Shown here: positions 16,816 through 26,974 of the stretch, piece after piece
Layout: each line of letters starts with the position of its first letter
How positions within the stretch are numbered: the first letter of the stretch is position 1
NCBI RefSeq assembly: GCF_002210105.1
Contig: NZ_AQQU01000001.1
Span: 1,524,501 to 1,588,500 of the forward strand
Length of the DNA: 64,000 bases
Source of the DNA: Oceanicola sp. 22II-s10i
Lineage (GTDB): Bacteria; Pseudomonadota; Alphaproteobacteria; Rhodobacterales; Rhodobacteraceae
Reading direction: 5' to 3'
Translations under genes and position numbers: made by a program
Notes under the pieces: generated by a model
Told to the model about the DNA's origin: nothing
The model's input: the letters and a program-made list of their open reading frames with translations, nothing else
Database searches by the model: none

Positions 16816-17859
16816 ATGACCAGCAAATCCGGTAACATGAATCGGCGCGCCATGCTGCGCGGCGGTGCCGTCGCCGCGCTCGCGACCCCCGCGCTGATCG
16901 GCAAGGGCATCGCGCAGGGCAAGGTGACCTGGCGCGTCCAGTCGCACTGGCCCAAGGCCTCGGCATCCTTCGACGACAGCCTCGGCGTCCTGACCCAGCG
17001 GGTCACGGAACAGACCGAAGGCGCGTTCCAGTTCGAGCTTTTCGGCGCCGGCGAATTCGCCAAGGGTCCGGAAATCTACAACCTGATCCGCAAGGGCGTG
17101 GTCCCGATGGGCACCGCCTCGGCCTCCTACTTCCAGGAAAAGGCGCAGGCCGCGTCCTTCGTCTACGGCATCCCCGGCACGCTCCGCGAAAGCTGGGAAC
17201 AGCAGTACGCCACCAAGCAGGGCGGGCTGGAAGCCATGGTCAACGAAGAGCTGGTGCCGGACGGCGTGATGCTCAAGTCCGACAAGGCCTATCCGACCGA
17301 ATTCGTGCTGTCGAAGAAGATCGAAAGCGCCGCCGACTTCCAGGGCGTCAAGATCCGGTCCTCGGGCACGATGCTGGACTACCTGAAGGCCGCAGGCGCG
17401 GCGCCGCAGTACATTCCGGGTTCGGAACTGTATCAGGCGCTGTCGTCGGGTGTGGTCGACGGTGCGCACTGGGGTGCCGCGATCGGCGCCAAGTCGATGT
17501 CGCTGTGGGAGGTCTGCAAATACCACTACAAGCCGGCCCTGGGCTTCACCACCGACAGCTACCTGATGAACGTGCAGCAGTACGAGGATCTGGACGACGA
17601 TCTGCGCGGCGTCCTGGACACCGCCTACGAAACCCGCTTCTACGAGCGGTCGTCGGAGTACCAGCTGGGCGAGGCGCAGGCGCTGTCCTGGGGTATCGCC
17701 GAGCAGGGCGTCGAGGTGATCCAGCTGCCGGACGACGTGCTGCAGATGCTGGCCGAAGCGTCCAAGAACATCCTCGAAACCGAGGGTCAGAAGGGTGAGA
17801 TCGCGGCGCGCGCCGCCACCGTCTACACCGACCTGATGAAGGACCTCGGTTACGCGTAA
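16816..17859 (+). CDS. TRAP transporter substrate-binding protein 2 (DctP-like, Tat signal)
   Basis: The ATG at 16816 follows GGGAGG by five bases. The 347-residue protein has a twin-arginine signal (R10-R11, 'NRRAML'). It is clearly a duplicate of the preceding gene: residues 200-237 here and 198-235 there are identical over 38 positions, and most of the rest is similar. The two differ most in the N-terminal third and around residue 240 onward, which includes parts of the ligand pocket, so they may bind related but distinct acids through one permease. A stem-loop follows the gene. Confidence 0.9.
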   Translation: MTSKSGNMNRRAMLRGGAVAALATPALIGKGIAQGKVTWRVQSHWPKASASFDDSLGVLTQRVTEQTEGAFQFELFGAGEFAKGPEIYNLIRKGVVPMGTASASYFQEKAQAASFVYGIPGTLRESWEQQYATKQGGLEAMVNEELVPDGVMLKSDKAYPTEFVLSKKIESAADFQGVKIRSSGTMLDYLKAAGAAPQYIPGSELYQALSSGVVDGAHWGAAIGAKSMSLWEVCKYHYKPALGFTTDSYLMNVQQYEDLDDDLRGVLDTAYETRFYERSSEYQLGEAQALSWGIAEQGVEVIQLPDDVLQMLAEASKNILETEGQKGEIAARAATVYTDLMKDLGYA

Positions 17860-17879
17860 GCAGTCCGACTGACGTTACC

Positions 17880-17911
17880 GGGCGGCACGTCCTGCGGGGG
17901 ATGTGCCGCCC
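17880..17911 (+). other. Stem-loop after second binding-protein gene
   Basis: GGGCGGCAC/GTGCCGCCC (9 bp, extendable by a wobble and an A-T pair) with a loop of about ten bases starts 20 bases after the stop codon. No T-tract follows. It probably attenuates read-through into, or protects transcripts upstream of, the permease genes. Confidence 0.5.
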
Positions 17912-18002
17912 TCACCAGCAATTCGACCAGACAGTCGCGCGACCGGGGTGAGACGGCCGCGAACGCTCGCGTCTGGTCTCTCATACCGAAAAGGGTAGCC
18001 CG

Positions 18003-18575
18003 ATGTTGCAGCTTGCTGGGGGCATAACACGCCTCAACAGGTTTATCGGAAAATGGGCGTCGCTCGCCGTCCTCATCCTCTTTGCTTTCCTGCTGGCCGA
18101 CGTGGTCATGCGGTATCTCGTCGGTCAGCCGACCATCTGGACGGCGGAACTGGCCACGCTGATCTTCGGCGTCTACGCCATCATCGGCGGCGGCTTCCTT
18201 CTGGCCGAGCGCGGCCACGTCAATGTCGACATCATCTACGGCGCCTTCAGCCAGAAGCGTAAGGCGCTGATCGACATCATCACCTACCCGCTGTTCATCC
18301 TCTTCGTCGGCGTCCTGCTGTGGCAGGGCTGGGATATCGCGTCCGAGTCGATCGCGGATTCCGAGCGGTCCAACTCGATCTGGAAGCCATATCTCTGGCC
18401 CACCAAGATCTTCATCCCGATCGCCGCCATCCTCCTGCTGCTGCAGGGCATTGTGCGTCTTTGGTCGGATATCCGGGTGCTGCAGGGCAAGCCGATCCCG
18501 GACGAGATTTTCGGTGCGCCGGCCGCGGGTGAAACCGCCGCGACGCAGGCTGCCGCGGGGGAGATCCAGGAATGA
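18003..18575 (+). CDS. TRAP transporter small permease (DctQ-like)
   Basis: 190 residues with four hydrophobic helices (about 16-37, 50-70, 92-112, 134-155), the layout of the DctQ membrane subunit. Together with the large permease it uses the sodium gradient to move the acid delivered by the binding proteins. The stop overlaps the next ATG by four bases (ATGA). The C-terminal tail is Ala/Thr/Gln rich. An AAGGG lies about nine bases before the ATG. Confidence 0.9.
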   Translation: MLQLAGGITRLNRFIGKWASLAVLILFAFLLADVVMRYLVGQPTIWTAELATLIFGVYAIIGGGFLLAERGHVNVDIIYGAFSQKRKALIDIITYPLFILFVGVLLWQGWDIASESIADSERSNSIWKPYLWPTKIFIPIAAILLLLQGIVRLWSDIRVLQGKPIPDEIFGAPAAGETAATQAAAGEIQE

Positions 18576-19885
18576 GTGTCGAAATCCTTACGCTGCTGTT
18601 CTTCGGCAGCCTGCTGCTGTTCGTGATGCTGGGCACGCCGCTGGCCTTCGTGCTGGGCGGCATCTCGGTCGTGTTCCTCTACTTCGAAATGGGGCAGATC
18701 GGGTTCTACCTGCTGGCCTCCAAGATGTGGGAGTCAATGTCGAACCCGACATTGATGGCGATACCTCTCTTCGTCTTCATGGCGATCTTGCTAGAGAAGT
18801 CAGGGGTCGCGAACGACCTGTACGAGATGATGCACGTCTGGTTCGGCGGTCTGCGCGGCGGTCTGGCCATCGGCACCGTCCTGATCTGCGTGATCTTCGC
18901 GGCCATGTCGGGCATTTCCGGCGCGGCGGTCGTCACCATGGGCACCATCGCGCTGCCCAAGATGCTGGAGCGAGGTTACGATAAAAAGCTCGCCTTGGGG
19001 GCCATCAACGCCGGCGGCGGCTGGGGCATCCTGATCCCGCCGTCGATCCTGATGGTGCTCTATTCGCTGCTGACCGAGGTTTCGGTGGGTCGTCTCTTCG
19101 CCGCGGGCGTCGGGCCGGGTCTGACACTGTTCGTGCTGGTGTCGATCTATATCGGCGGCCGCTGCTTCCTGCAGCCGCACATGGGCCCCGCCCTGCCGAT
19201 CGAGGAACGCGCCGGCTGGGGGCCGAAGCTGCGGTCGCTCAAGGCTGTGATCCTGCCGATCCTGATCGTGACCATCGTTCTGGGCGCGATCTTCGGCGGC
19301 TTCGCCACCCCGACCGAGGCGGCGGCCATCGGCGTGTTCGGCGCGATGTTCGCGACCACGGTGAACGGCCAGCTGAGCTGGTCTGTGATCCACGACGCAT
19401 CCATCGCCACGCTGAAGCTGGCGGCACTGATCATGTGGATCCTGTTCGCGGCCCATGCTTTCTCGACCGCCTACACGGCGCTCGGGGCGCAGCACCTGAT
19501 CCAGGACCTGATGGCCTATATTCCCGGCGGGAAATGGGGCGCGCTGTTCTTCATGCTGACGGTGCTGTTCTTCTTCGGGATGGTGCTGGACCCGGTCGGG
19601 ATCATGCTGATCACGCTGCCGGTGTTCCTGCCGGTGGTGCGCGACGCGGGCTTCGACCCGATCTGGTTCGGCATCCTGTTCATCATCATGATGGAGGTGG
19701 GCTACATGACGCCACCCTTCGGCTTCAACCTGTTCTACCTCAAGGGCGTGGCCCCTCCGGGCGTGACCATGGGCGACATCTATTCGTCGGTCGTGCCCTA
19801 CGTGATCGTGACCTTGCTTGGGGTGCTGCTGATCGTGCTCTTCCCGGGCATCGCGCTCTACCTGCCGAACCTGTTCTACGGCTAG
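18572..19885 (+). CDS. TRAP transporter large permease (DctM-like)
   Basis: 437 residues, highly hydrophobic with about 11-12 predicted membrane helices and DctM signatures such as 'INAGGGWGILIPPS' and 'TPTEAAAIGVFGA'. It forms the translocation channel with DctQ. The start is coupled to dctQ by overlap. A strong hairpin follows the gene. Confidence 0.93.
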   Translation: MSVEILTLLFFGSLLLFVMLGTPLAFVLGGISVVFLYFEMGQIGFYLLASKMWESMSNPTLMAIPLFVFMAILLEKSGVANDLYEMMHVWFGGLRGGLAIGTVLICVIFAAMSGISGAAVVTMGTIALPKMLERGYDKKLALGAINAGGGWGILIPPSILMVLYSLLTEVSVGRLFAAGVGPGLTLFVLVSIYIGGRCFLQPHMGPALPIEERAGWGPKLRSLKAVILPILIVTIVLGAIFGGFATPTEAAAIGVFGAMFATTVNGQLSWSVIHDASIATLKLAALIMWILFAAHAFSTAYTALGAQHLIQDLMAYIPGGKWGALFFMLTVLFFFGMVLDPVGIMLITLPVFLPVVRDAGFDPIWFGILFIIMMEVGYMTPPFGFNLFYLKGVAPPGVTMGDIYSSVVPYVIVTLLGVLLIVLFPGIALYLPNLFYG

Positions 19886-19909
19886 GAGCAGGTCCCGCAG
19901 ACTGAAAAA

Positions 19910-19938
19910 TCGGGGGCCTGGCCGGTCCGGGCCCCCGA
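19910..19938 (+). terminator. GC-rich hairpin after the TRAP operon
   Basis: A 9-bp stem TCGGGGGCC/GGCCCCCGA with an 11-base loop begins 24 bases after the dctM stop. It lacks a downstream T-run on the plus strand (an A-run precedes it instead), so it is a likely but not canonical terminator. Confidence 0.45.
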
Positions 19939-19985
19939 CCGCAAGGGCAGTCAGAGCCCGAAAGCTTACTGATCCGAAAACTATT

Positions 19986-19999
19986 TTACTTGCGGGTCA
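19986..19999. promoter_or_regulatory. Candidate TetR operator, site 2 (acyl-CoA dehydrogenase)
   Basis: TTACTTGCGGGTCA matches the reverse complement of site 1 (TTACTTGCGCGTAA) at 12 of 14 positions, and the flanking ATTTTACTTGCG (19983-19994) is an exact 12-base match. It lies about 100 bp before the acyl-CoA dehydrogenase start. Confidence 0.5.
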
Positions 20000-20102
20000 A
20001 AAGTTTCCCGGTATCTTCCATGTTCTTGCTTAAACGCCCACGACAGATGCATCGCGCAGCCGGTATCGCGATGCTGGGGCAACTGGAACGGGAGCACCAG
20101 CA

Positions 20103-21251
<1,149 letters not shown>

Positions 21252-21262
21252 GGGAGGCCGAG

Positions 21263-23392
21263 ATGAAAGACACGCATCAGCCCTATCAGTTCCAGGATCT
21301 CAACCCGCTGTTCAATCCTCGCAGCATCGCGGTGGTGGGGGCGTCCGACAAGGAACATTCGATCGGCAACCACACTTTCAGGAACATCGTCGAGCATTCG
21401 AAGTTCGAGGGCACGCTCTACCCCGTGAACCCCAAGCAGACCGAGGTGATGGGGCTGAAGGCCTATCCCGACATGGCCTCGCTGCCGGAACCGGTGGATG
21501 TGGTGGTGATCGTCGTCCCCGCCCAGTTCGTGCGCGAGACGGTCGAGCAGGCGGGCGAGAAGGGCTGCAAGTTCGCGGTGATCCTCACGTCCGGCTTCTC
21601 CGAGGCCGACGAGTGGGGGATCGCCGAAGAGAAGAAGCTGGTCGAGATCGGCAAGCGCACCGGCATCCGCATCTACGGCCCGAACTGCCCCGGCCTCGTC
21701 AACCTGAACGTGCCGATCGGCATGTCGTTCAGCCCGGCCTACAAGACCGACATCTTCCCCGGCTCGATCGCTCTGGCGACGCAGGGCGGGGGGCTGGGCC
21801 GGAACATGATGCAGCACAACTTCCGCGGCATGGGCTTTTCGGCCTGGTCGTCGTCGGGCAACGAATGCGATCTGCAGGTGGCCGACTTCGTTCATCACTT
21901 CGCCGAGGACCCGGACTGCAAGGCCATCGCGATCCTCGTCGAGGGTTTCAAGGACGGCCCCCGCTTTGCCGCCGCCGCCGCGCGGGCGGCCGAGATGGGC
22001 AAGCCGATCATCGGGCTCAAGGTCGGCCGGTCCGAATACGGCGCCAAGGCCGCGCAATCACATACCGCTTCGATCACCGGTTCGGCACAGGTCAATTCGA
22101 CCGTGTTCGAACAGCTTGGCGTGATCGAGGTGGACGACCTGGACGAGGCGATGGACGTCGCCATGCTCTTCACCCGGAAGCATCCCACCGGGGCTGAGAA
22201 GGTGGCGGTCTTCGCCTCGTCCGGCGGCGCCGCGTCGCTCTGCGCGGACAACGTGGGGACGGCCGGGCTGACCCTGTCGACCTTCACGCCCGAGACCACG
22301 CAGAAACTGGCGGACACCCTGCCGAGCTACGCCAACATCTCGAACCCGATCGACACGACCTCGATCTCGATCAGCGATCCGCAGGCGCTGCTGGACAGCC
22401 TGATCGCCTGCGCCAACGACGCGAATACCGACCTGGTGCTGGCACCGATCCCGATGGATTACGGCCCCTACACGGCCCATAACGCCAAGAGCTTCAAGAT
22501 CGCGCAGGACACGACCGAGACGCCGATCGTGCCGATCTGGTTCTCGGAAAAGATCGGCGAGGGCTATTACGAACTCGCGCGCTCCGGCCTCGTCCCGTTC
22601 CGCAGCCTGCGCAACATGGGCAAGGCGGTGCGCCGCTGGATCGACTACGGCACCTACCTGTCCGAACGCGAAACCAGTTGGCGGCCGCTGATCGTCGAGA
22701 CCGGCGTGCCGGGCCCGGCGGACAAGACCCGCACCCTGACCGAGGCCGAGGGCAAGGCGGAACTGGCGGCGGCGGGCGTCCCCGCGACCGCGCCCGAGGT
22801 GGCCGCGACCCGCGCGGCGGCGGAAGAGATCGCGGCCCGCATGGGCCAGCCGCTGGCGATGAAGATCGTCAGCGCGCAGATCACCCACAAGTCCGACGTG
22901 GGCGGGGTGAAGCTGAACGTCCAGCCGGGCGACGCCGGCGCGGTCTTCGACGAGATCATGGCGAATGCCGGACAGGCGAAACCCGACGCGGCTCTCGACG
23001 GTGTCCTGCTGGAGCCGATGGCGCCCGCCGGCGGGGTCGAGGCATTCGTCGGCGTGTCGCGCGACCCGGTCTTCGGTCACGTCATGACCTTTGGTCTGGG
23101 CGGGATCTATGTCGAGATGTTCCAGGACGTGACCCGCGCCATGCTGCCGGTCACGGAATCCCAGGCGAAGAAGATGATCGGCAAACTGAAATCCGCGAAG
23201 CTGCTCACCGGCTATCGCGGTCAGCCGCCACGTGATCTGGATGCCCTGGCCTTGCTGGTGGCAAGGGTGTCGGATTACGTGGCGGCGAACGCCGACCGGA
23301 TCGAGGAGATGGACATCAACCCGGTCTGGGTGGGTGCTGAAGGCGAGGGGGTTCAGGCTCTCGACGCGGTGATCGTGGTCCGGGATGACTGA
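21263..23392 (+). CDS. ADP-forming acyl-CoA synthetase (acetate-CoA ligase family, fused alpha-beta)
   Basis: The ATG at 21263 follows GGGAGG by six bases; the frame is open much further upstream only as an overlap with the dehydrogenase gene. The 709-residue protein fuses a CoA-binding domain (about 14-135, 'IAVVGASDK'), succinyl-CoA-ligase-like domains with the phospho-histidine H267 in 'AQSHTAS', and a C-terminal ATP-grasp domain (about 490-709, ending near 'MDINPVWV'). It would activate the imported acid to its CoA thioester using ATP with ADP and phosphate released. The paralogue at 30694-32775 has the same layout. Confidence 0.9.
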   Translation: MKDTHQPYQFQDLNPLFNPRSIAVVGASDKEHSIGNHTFRNIVEHSKFEGTLYPVNPKQTEVMGLKAYPDMASLPEPVDVVVIVVPAQFVRETVEQAGEKGCKFAVILTSGFSEADEWGIAEEKKLVEIGKRTGIRIYGPNCPGLVNLNVPIGMSFSPAYKTDIFPGSIALATQGGGLGRNMMQHNFRGMGFSAWSSSGNECDLQVADFVHHFAEDPDCKAIAILVEGFKDGPRFAAAAARAAEMGKPIIGLKVGRSEYGAKAAQSHTASITGSAQVNSTVFEQLGVIEVDDLDEAMDVAMLFTRKHPTGAEKVAVFASSGGAASLCADNVGTAGLTLSTFTPETTQKLADTLPSYANISNPIDTTSISISDPQALLDSLIACANDANTDLVLAPIPMDYGPYTAHNAKSFKIAQDTTETPIVPIWFSEKIGEGYYELARSGLVPFRSLRNMGKAVRRWIDYGTYLSERETSWRPLIVETGVPGPADKTRTLTEAEGKAELAAAGVPATAPEVAATRAAAEEIAARMGQPLAMKIVSAQITHKSDVGGVKLNVQPGDAGAVFDEIMANAGQAKPDAALDGVLLEPMAPAGGVEAFVGVSRDPVFGHVMTFGLGGIYVEMFQDVTRAMLPVTESQAKKMIGKLKSAKLLTGYRGQPPRDLDALALLVARVSDYVAANADRIEEMDINPVWVGAEGEGVQALDAVIVVRDD

Positions 23393-24473
23393 GGCGCCGC
23401 TGACCGGGCTGAAGGTCCTCGACTTCTCGGAACTGCTGCCGGGGCCGTTCATGAGTCAGGCGCTGGCCGAGATGGGGGCCTCCGTCACCAAGGTGGAACG
23501 CCGCCCTGCGGGCGACGCGTTGCGCCACGCGCTGCCGGGGCTGTTCCTGCTTGTGAACCGGGGCAAGGGATCGGTCGCGCTGAACCTCAAGGACGACGCG
23601 GACCGCGCGCAGGCGCTGGAGATGCTGCGGGACGCCGACGTGATGATCGACGGCTTCCGGCCCGGCGTGATGGACCGGCTGGGCGTCGGCTACGAGGCGG
23701 CGAAGGCGGTCAATCCGCGGATCATCTACATCGGGATGTATGGCTATGGCGCGACCGGCCCGATGGCCAAGGCACCGGGGCACGACCTGAATTACCTCGC
23801 GCTGTCGGGCGTCACCGCGCTGTGTGGCCGTCCGGGTGGCGCGCCGGAGCATACCTTCGGCCTGCCGGTGGCCGATCTGGGCGGCGCGCTCTATGGGTTG
23901 TCGGCGGTGCTGGCGGCGGTGATCCAGCGGGACCGGACGGGCGAGGGGCAGTTCATCGACCTGTCCATGACCGATTGCCTCGCCCACTGGGTCAACGCCC
24001 GCCGCGCGGTCTACACGCAGGACGGGGCGGAGGATCTGGAGACGCAGCGCCGGATCGCGCTGGTCCGTCCGGCCTACGGGGTCTTCGCCACCAGCGACGG
24101 CGCGGTCAGCGTCGCGGCGCTGGAAGGGCACTTCTGGGGCTCGGTGGTCAAGGCGCTCGACATGGGGCCTTTCGCCGATCCGAAGTATCAGGACACGGCC
24201 GCCCGCCGGGCCGAGGCCGAGGCGATCAATGCGCGGCTCGCCGAACAGATCGCGCCGATGACGCGGGATCAGGCGATGGCGCTGTTCGACGCGCATGATG
24301 TTCCGGCCTCGCCGGTTCTGACGCCCGCCGAGGCGGTGGCGTCCGAACATTTCGCGGCGCGCGGGCTGATGCAGGACAGTGTCGCCGGTCCGATCACGCC
24401 GTTCCCGGTGCGGCTGAAGGGAATGGGCCCCTACGACGAAACGGCCCCCGATCTGGATCAGGGGCCGCGCTGA
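23385..24473 (+). CDS. CaiB/BaiF family protein, alpha-methylacyl-CoA racemase-like
   Basis: 362 residues. The N-terminal family signature is 'LKVLDFSELLPGPFMSQALAEMGA'. The catalytic aspartate D134 lies in 'APGHDLNYLALSG', wording typical of alpha-methylacyl-CoA racemases rather than formyl-CoA transferases, so epimerisation of a 2-methyl branched acyl-CoA is plausible. The ATG overlaps the synthetase stop by eight bases (ATGACTGA). Following dehydrogenase and synthetase genes fit degradation of a methyl-branched carboxylic acid. CoA transfer remains the alternative. Confidence 0.88.
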   Translation: MTEAPLTGLKVLDFSELLPGPFMSQALAEMGASVTKVERRPAGDALRHALPGLFLLVNRGKGSVALNLKDDADRAQALEMLRDADVMIDGFRPGVMDRLGVGYEAAKAVNPRIIYIGMYGYGATGPMAKAPGHDLNYLALSGVTALCGRPGGAPEHTFGLPVADLGGALYGLSAVLAAVIQRDRTGEGQFIDLSMTDCLAHWVNARRAVYTQDGAEDLETQRRIALVRPAYGVFATSDGAVSVAALEGHFWGSVVKALDMGPFADPKYQDTAARRAEAEAINARLAEQIAPMTRDQAMALFDAHDVPASPVLTPAEAVASEHFAARGLMQDSVAGPITPFPVRLKGMGPYDETAPDLDQGPR

Positions 24474-24512
24474 GCCGTGCCGCAGCGGGCCGGATATGTC
24501 GTGCGGGCGGCC

Positions 24513-25262
24513 CTAGCGGCCGCCGCTGACATTCAGGCACTGGGCGCTGATGAAATCCCCCAGCGAGGAACAGAAGAACAGCATCGCCTTGGCGACGTCC
24601 GTTTCGTCCGCCAGCCGGGGCAGGGGCGTGGTGGCGAGGCTGCGCTGCTGCAGCTTCTCGAAATCCGGACGGGCGCGCAGGCGCGGGGTCGCGACCAGAC
24701 CCGGCGCGACCGCGTTGACGGTGATGTTGAACCCGCCCGCCTCGCGCGCCAGCGCGTTGGTCAGGCCGATCAGGCCCGCCTTGGCCGAGGAATAGTTCGT
24801 CTGCCCCTTGTTGCCGAGATAGGCCATCGACGAGGTGTTGACGATCCGGCCCCAGTTCCGCTCCATCATCCCCGGCAGCACGGCGCGGCAGCAGTGGAAG
24901 GTGCCCTTGAGCACGGTGTTGTGCACGTCGTCCCAGTCGTCCTCGGCCATCTTCAGCATGTACTTGTCACGGCTGAAGCCTGCGTTGTTGATCAGGATGT
25001 CGATCGGTCCCAGCTGTTCCACGACCGTATCGAAGGCCGCGGCCACGCTCGCCTTGTCGGTCACGTCGCAGACCGCCGTCGCCACGCTGGCGCCCGGCAC
25101 CTCGCCCTCGATCCATGCCCTGGCATCCGCCGCCGCGTCCGCGCTCACGTCGAGCAGCGCAACCGCCGCGCCTTCAGCCGCCAGCAGCCGTGCCGTCGCG
25201 CGCCCGATGGCCCCGCCACCGCCCGTGATCGCTGCCACGCGGCCCGTCAGACCGAGATCCAT
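24513..25262 (-). CDS. Short-chain dehydrogenase/reductase (FabG-like)
   Basis: 249 residues with the classical SDR layout: cofactor loop 'TGGGGAIG' (13-20), 'NNAG' (92-95), catalytic S144/S145, Y157 and K161 in 'YSSAK'. It probably oxidises a 3-hydroxyacyl-CoA or a similar alcohol with NAD(P). The ATG at 25262 follows GGGAGGAG by about six bases; a longer in-frame start lacks such a site. The 18 bases just before it match the leader of the tctC gene at 57256-58215. It diverges from the DUF35/thiolase operon and converges with the CaiB gene. Confidence 0.92.
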   Translation of the reverse strand: MDLGLTGRVAAITGGGGAIGRATARLLAAEGAAVALLDVSADAAADARAWIEGEVPGASVATAVCDVTDKASVAAAFDTVVEQLGPIDILINNAGFSRDKYMLKMAEDDWDDVHNTVLKGTFHCCRAVLPGMMERNWGRIVNTSSMAYLGNKGQTNYSSAKAGLIGLTNALAREAGGFNITVNAVAPGLVATPRLRARPDFEKLQQRSLATTPLPRLADETDVAKAMLFFCSSLGDFISAQCLNVSGGR

Positions 25263-25364
25263 GTCGTCTCCTCCCTTGGTATTCCATTTACCCGTGAGAC
25301 AGGAGATAACCACTCATGCTTGAAATCCGCAAGAAATTCCATTGCTGACTAACTGTATAAATTC

Positions 25365-25378
25365 TACTCTGGAGTAAA
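25365..25378. promoter_or_regulatory. Candidate operator, site 3 (DUF35-thiolase operon)
   Basis: TACTCTGGAGTAAA contains a perfect inverted repeat TACTC-TG-GAGTA (25365-25376) and shares the TAC-N6-GTAAA pattern with site 1. It lies 38 bp before the GTG start of the DUF35 gene, in the 154-bp divergent gap with the SDR gene. The match to sites 1 and 2 is weaker than theirs to each other. A further partial site, CATTTACCCGTGAG, lies nearer the SDR start. Confidence 0.35.
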
Positions 25379-25416
25379 TGACGGCCCGTGGGCCGATACG
25401 GGAGGAGGAAATTCAG

Positions 25417-25818
25417 GTGGAACTCGAAAAACCGGACCTTTACCGGGTCGCGGAGGATGGCGCGTCGCTTGTCCTGCGCGCCGGCCGCTGCGGCACCTGC
25501 GGAGAGCTGAACTTTCCGCTCAGCCCCTTCGGCTGCAACGCCTGCGGGGCCGAGCCCGCGAAGCTGGTCGAGGAGGACATGGACGGCCATGCCCAGCTTC
25601 TGACCTTCATCACCATCCACCAGAAGCTTTCGCCCAAGATCGACGCACCCTGTGTCGTCGGCGAGGCGCGGCTGGCCAATGGCCGGATACAGGAGATCAT
25701 GCTGCAAGGCGCGGGCGACCGCTTTGCCGACGACATGACCGTCCGCGCCGTCCCGGTCGAGGTGACGCGCGGCGACAAGTCCGTCATCGCCTGCCGTTTC
25801 GCACCGGCGGAGGGCTGA
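25417..25818 (+). CDS. DUF35/OB-fold zinc-ribbon protein
   Basis: The likely start is the GTG at 25417, eight bases after a strong GGAGGAGG; an in-frame ATG at 25378 has no ribosome site and falls on the candidate operator. The 133-residue protein has a rubredoxin-like zinc ribbon with two Cys pairs ('CGTCGELNFPLSPFGCNACG') followed by an OB fold. Such proteins partner thiolase-like enzymes or hydratases and bind CoA esters. The thiolase-like gene begins four bases after the stop, supporting a complex. Confidence 0.9.
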   Translation: MELEKPDLYRVAEDGASLVLRAGRCGTCGELNFPLSPFGCNACGAEPAKLVEEDMDGHAQLLTFITIHQKLSPKIDAPCVVGEARLANGRIQEIMLQGAGDRFADDMTVRAVPVEVTRGDKSVIACRFAPAEG

Positions 25819-25821
25819 GGC

Positions 25822-26970
25822 ATGGCACAGGTTCTCAGGGATCTCCGCCCCGTCTACGTCGTCGGCGTCGGCATGCACCGCTACCAGTTCGCATCCGAGA
25901 CGCCCTACATCACCCTCGGCCTGACCGCCGTGCGCGGTGCGCTGAGTGATGCGGGGATCGAATTTCCGGCCATCGAAAGCGCCTATGTCGGCTGCACCGG
26001 CATCGGCCTTGCTGCCGGGCGGATCATGTTCAACCACATGGGCTCCACCGGCCTTGGCGTGACGCAGGTGGAAAACGCCTCCGCCTCCGGCTCATCGGCC
26101 TTCCAGCTGGCCTGTTTCGAGGTTGCGGCGGGGCTGAAGGACTGCGTGATGGCGGTTGGGGTCGACAAGTACGGCGACCAGGTCCGGGCGGTCGAGAAGG
26201 AGGGCGTCAACAAGCTCTCGGACACCGCCAACATCCCGCTGATCCGCTACGCGATCATGGCCGAGTACCTGAAGAAGGAGAAGGGCCTGAGCCAGGAGGA
26301 TCTGGCGATGGTCGCGGCCAAGAACCACACGAACGGGTCAAAGAACCCCTTCGCCCAGTTCCAGAAGCCCCGCACGGTCGAGGACATCCTGAACTCCACC
26401 CTCGTCGCGGGCACCACGACCTCGCTCATGTGCACCCCGCGCGGCGAAGGCGGCGCGGCGGCCATCGTCTGTTCTGAAGAGGGCATCAAACGCCTCGGCA
26501 TCAGCGGCGCGAAACCGATCCGCGTCCTGTCCTCGGTCCTGCGATCCGAGGAGCCGCAGAAGGGCCGCGAACTGCCCTCTGTCACCGTGGCGCAGGACGT
26601 CGCGGAACAGGCCTATGCCGAGGCGGGGATCACCACCGACGACCTCGACTGCGTCGAACTGCACGACGCCTTCGCCATCGAGGAAATCCTCTATACCGAG
26701 ACCTTCGGCCTCGCGGCCAAGGGCGAGGGCCAGCACTACCTGCGCGACGGCGGTTCCGCCATCGGCGGCAAGTGCTGCGTCAACTCCTCCGGCGGGCTGA
26801 TCGCGCAGGGCCACCCGCTGGGGCCCACGGGCATCGGCCAGATCCATGAGATCGTCCGCCAGCTCCGGCACGAGAACGGCGACAGGCAACAGCCCGACGC
26901 CCGCACCGGCATGGCCCACATGATCGGCCTCGGCACCATTTCCATCGCGCATGTATTCCAGAGGGACTGA
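25822..26970 (+). CDS. Thiolase-like (SCP2/lipid-transfer type) protein lacking the nucleophilic cysteine
   Basis: 382 residues with a thiolase fold: the N-terminal motif reads 'VENASASGSSAF' (83-94), where the usual 'ENACASGS' nucleophile is replaced by S87. The C-terminal 'GGLIAQGHPLGPTG' keeps the active-site His, while the second catalytic Cys near the end is also absent ('AHMIGLGT'). Thiolysis by the normal mechanism is therefore unlikely. SCP2-type proteins without the cysteine that pair with DUF35 partners, such as Ltp2, are retro-aldolases in steroid side-chain degradation. The preceding DUF35 gene makes that the best hypothesis, with release of acetyl- or propionyl-CoA plus a carbonyl product. 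Confidence 0.85.
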   Translation: MAQVLRDLRPVYVVGVGMHRYQFASETPYITLGLTAVRGALSDAGIEFPAIESAYVGCTGIGLAAGRIMFNHMGSTGLGVTQVENASASGSSAFQLACFEVAAGLKDCVMAVGVDKYGDQVRAVEKEGVNKLSDTANIPLIRYAIMAEYLKKEKGLSQEDLAMVAAKNHTNGSKNPFAQFQKPRTVEDILNSTLVAGTTTSLMCTPRGEGGAAAIVCSEEGIKRLGISGAKPIRVLSSVLRSEEPQKGRELPSVTVAQDVAEQAYAEAGITTDDLDCVELHDAFAIEEILYTETFGLAAKGEGQHYLRDGGSAIGGKCCVNSSGGLIAQGHPLGPTGIGQIHEIVRQLRHENGDRQQPDARTGMAHMIGLGTISIAHVFQRD

Positions 26971-26974
26971 CGAG

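Noticed and set aside
15596-17859. Assembly duplication of the TRAP receptor gene
   Set aside because: The copies differ at many residues and in their flanks and leaders, so they are real paralogues.
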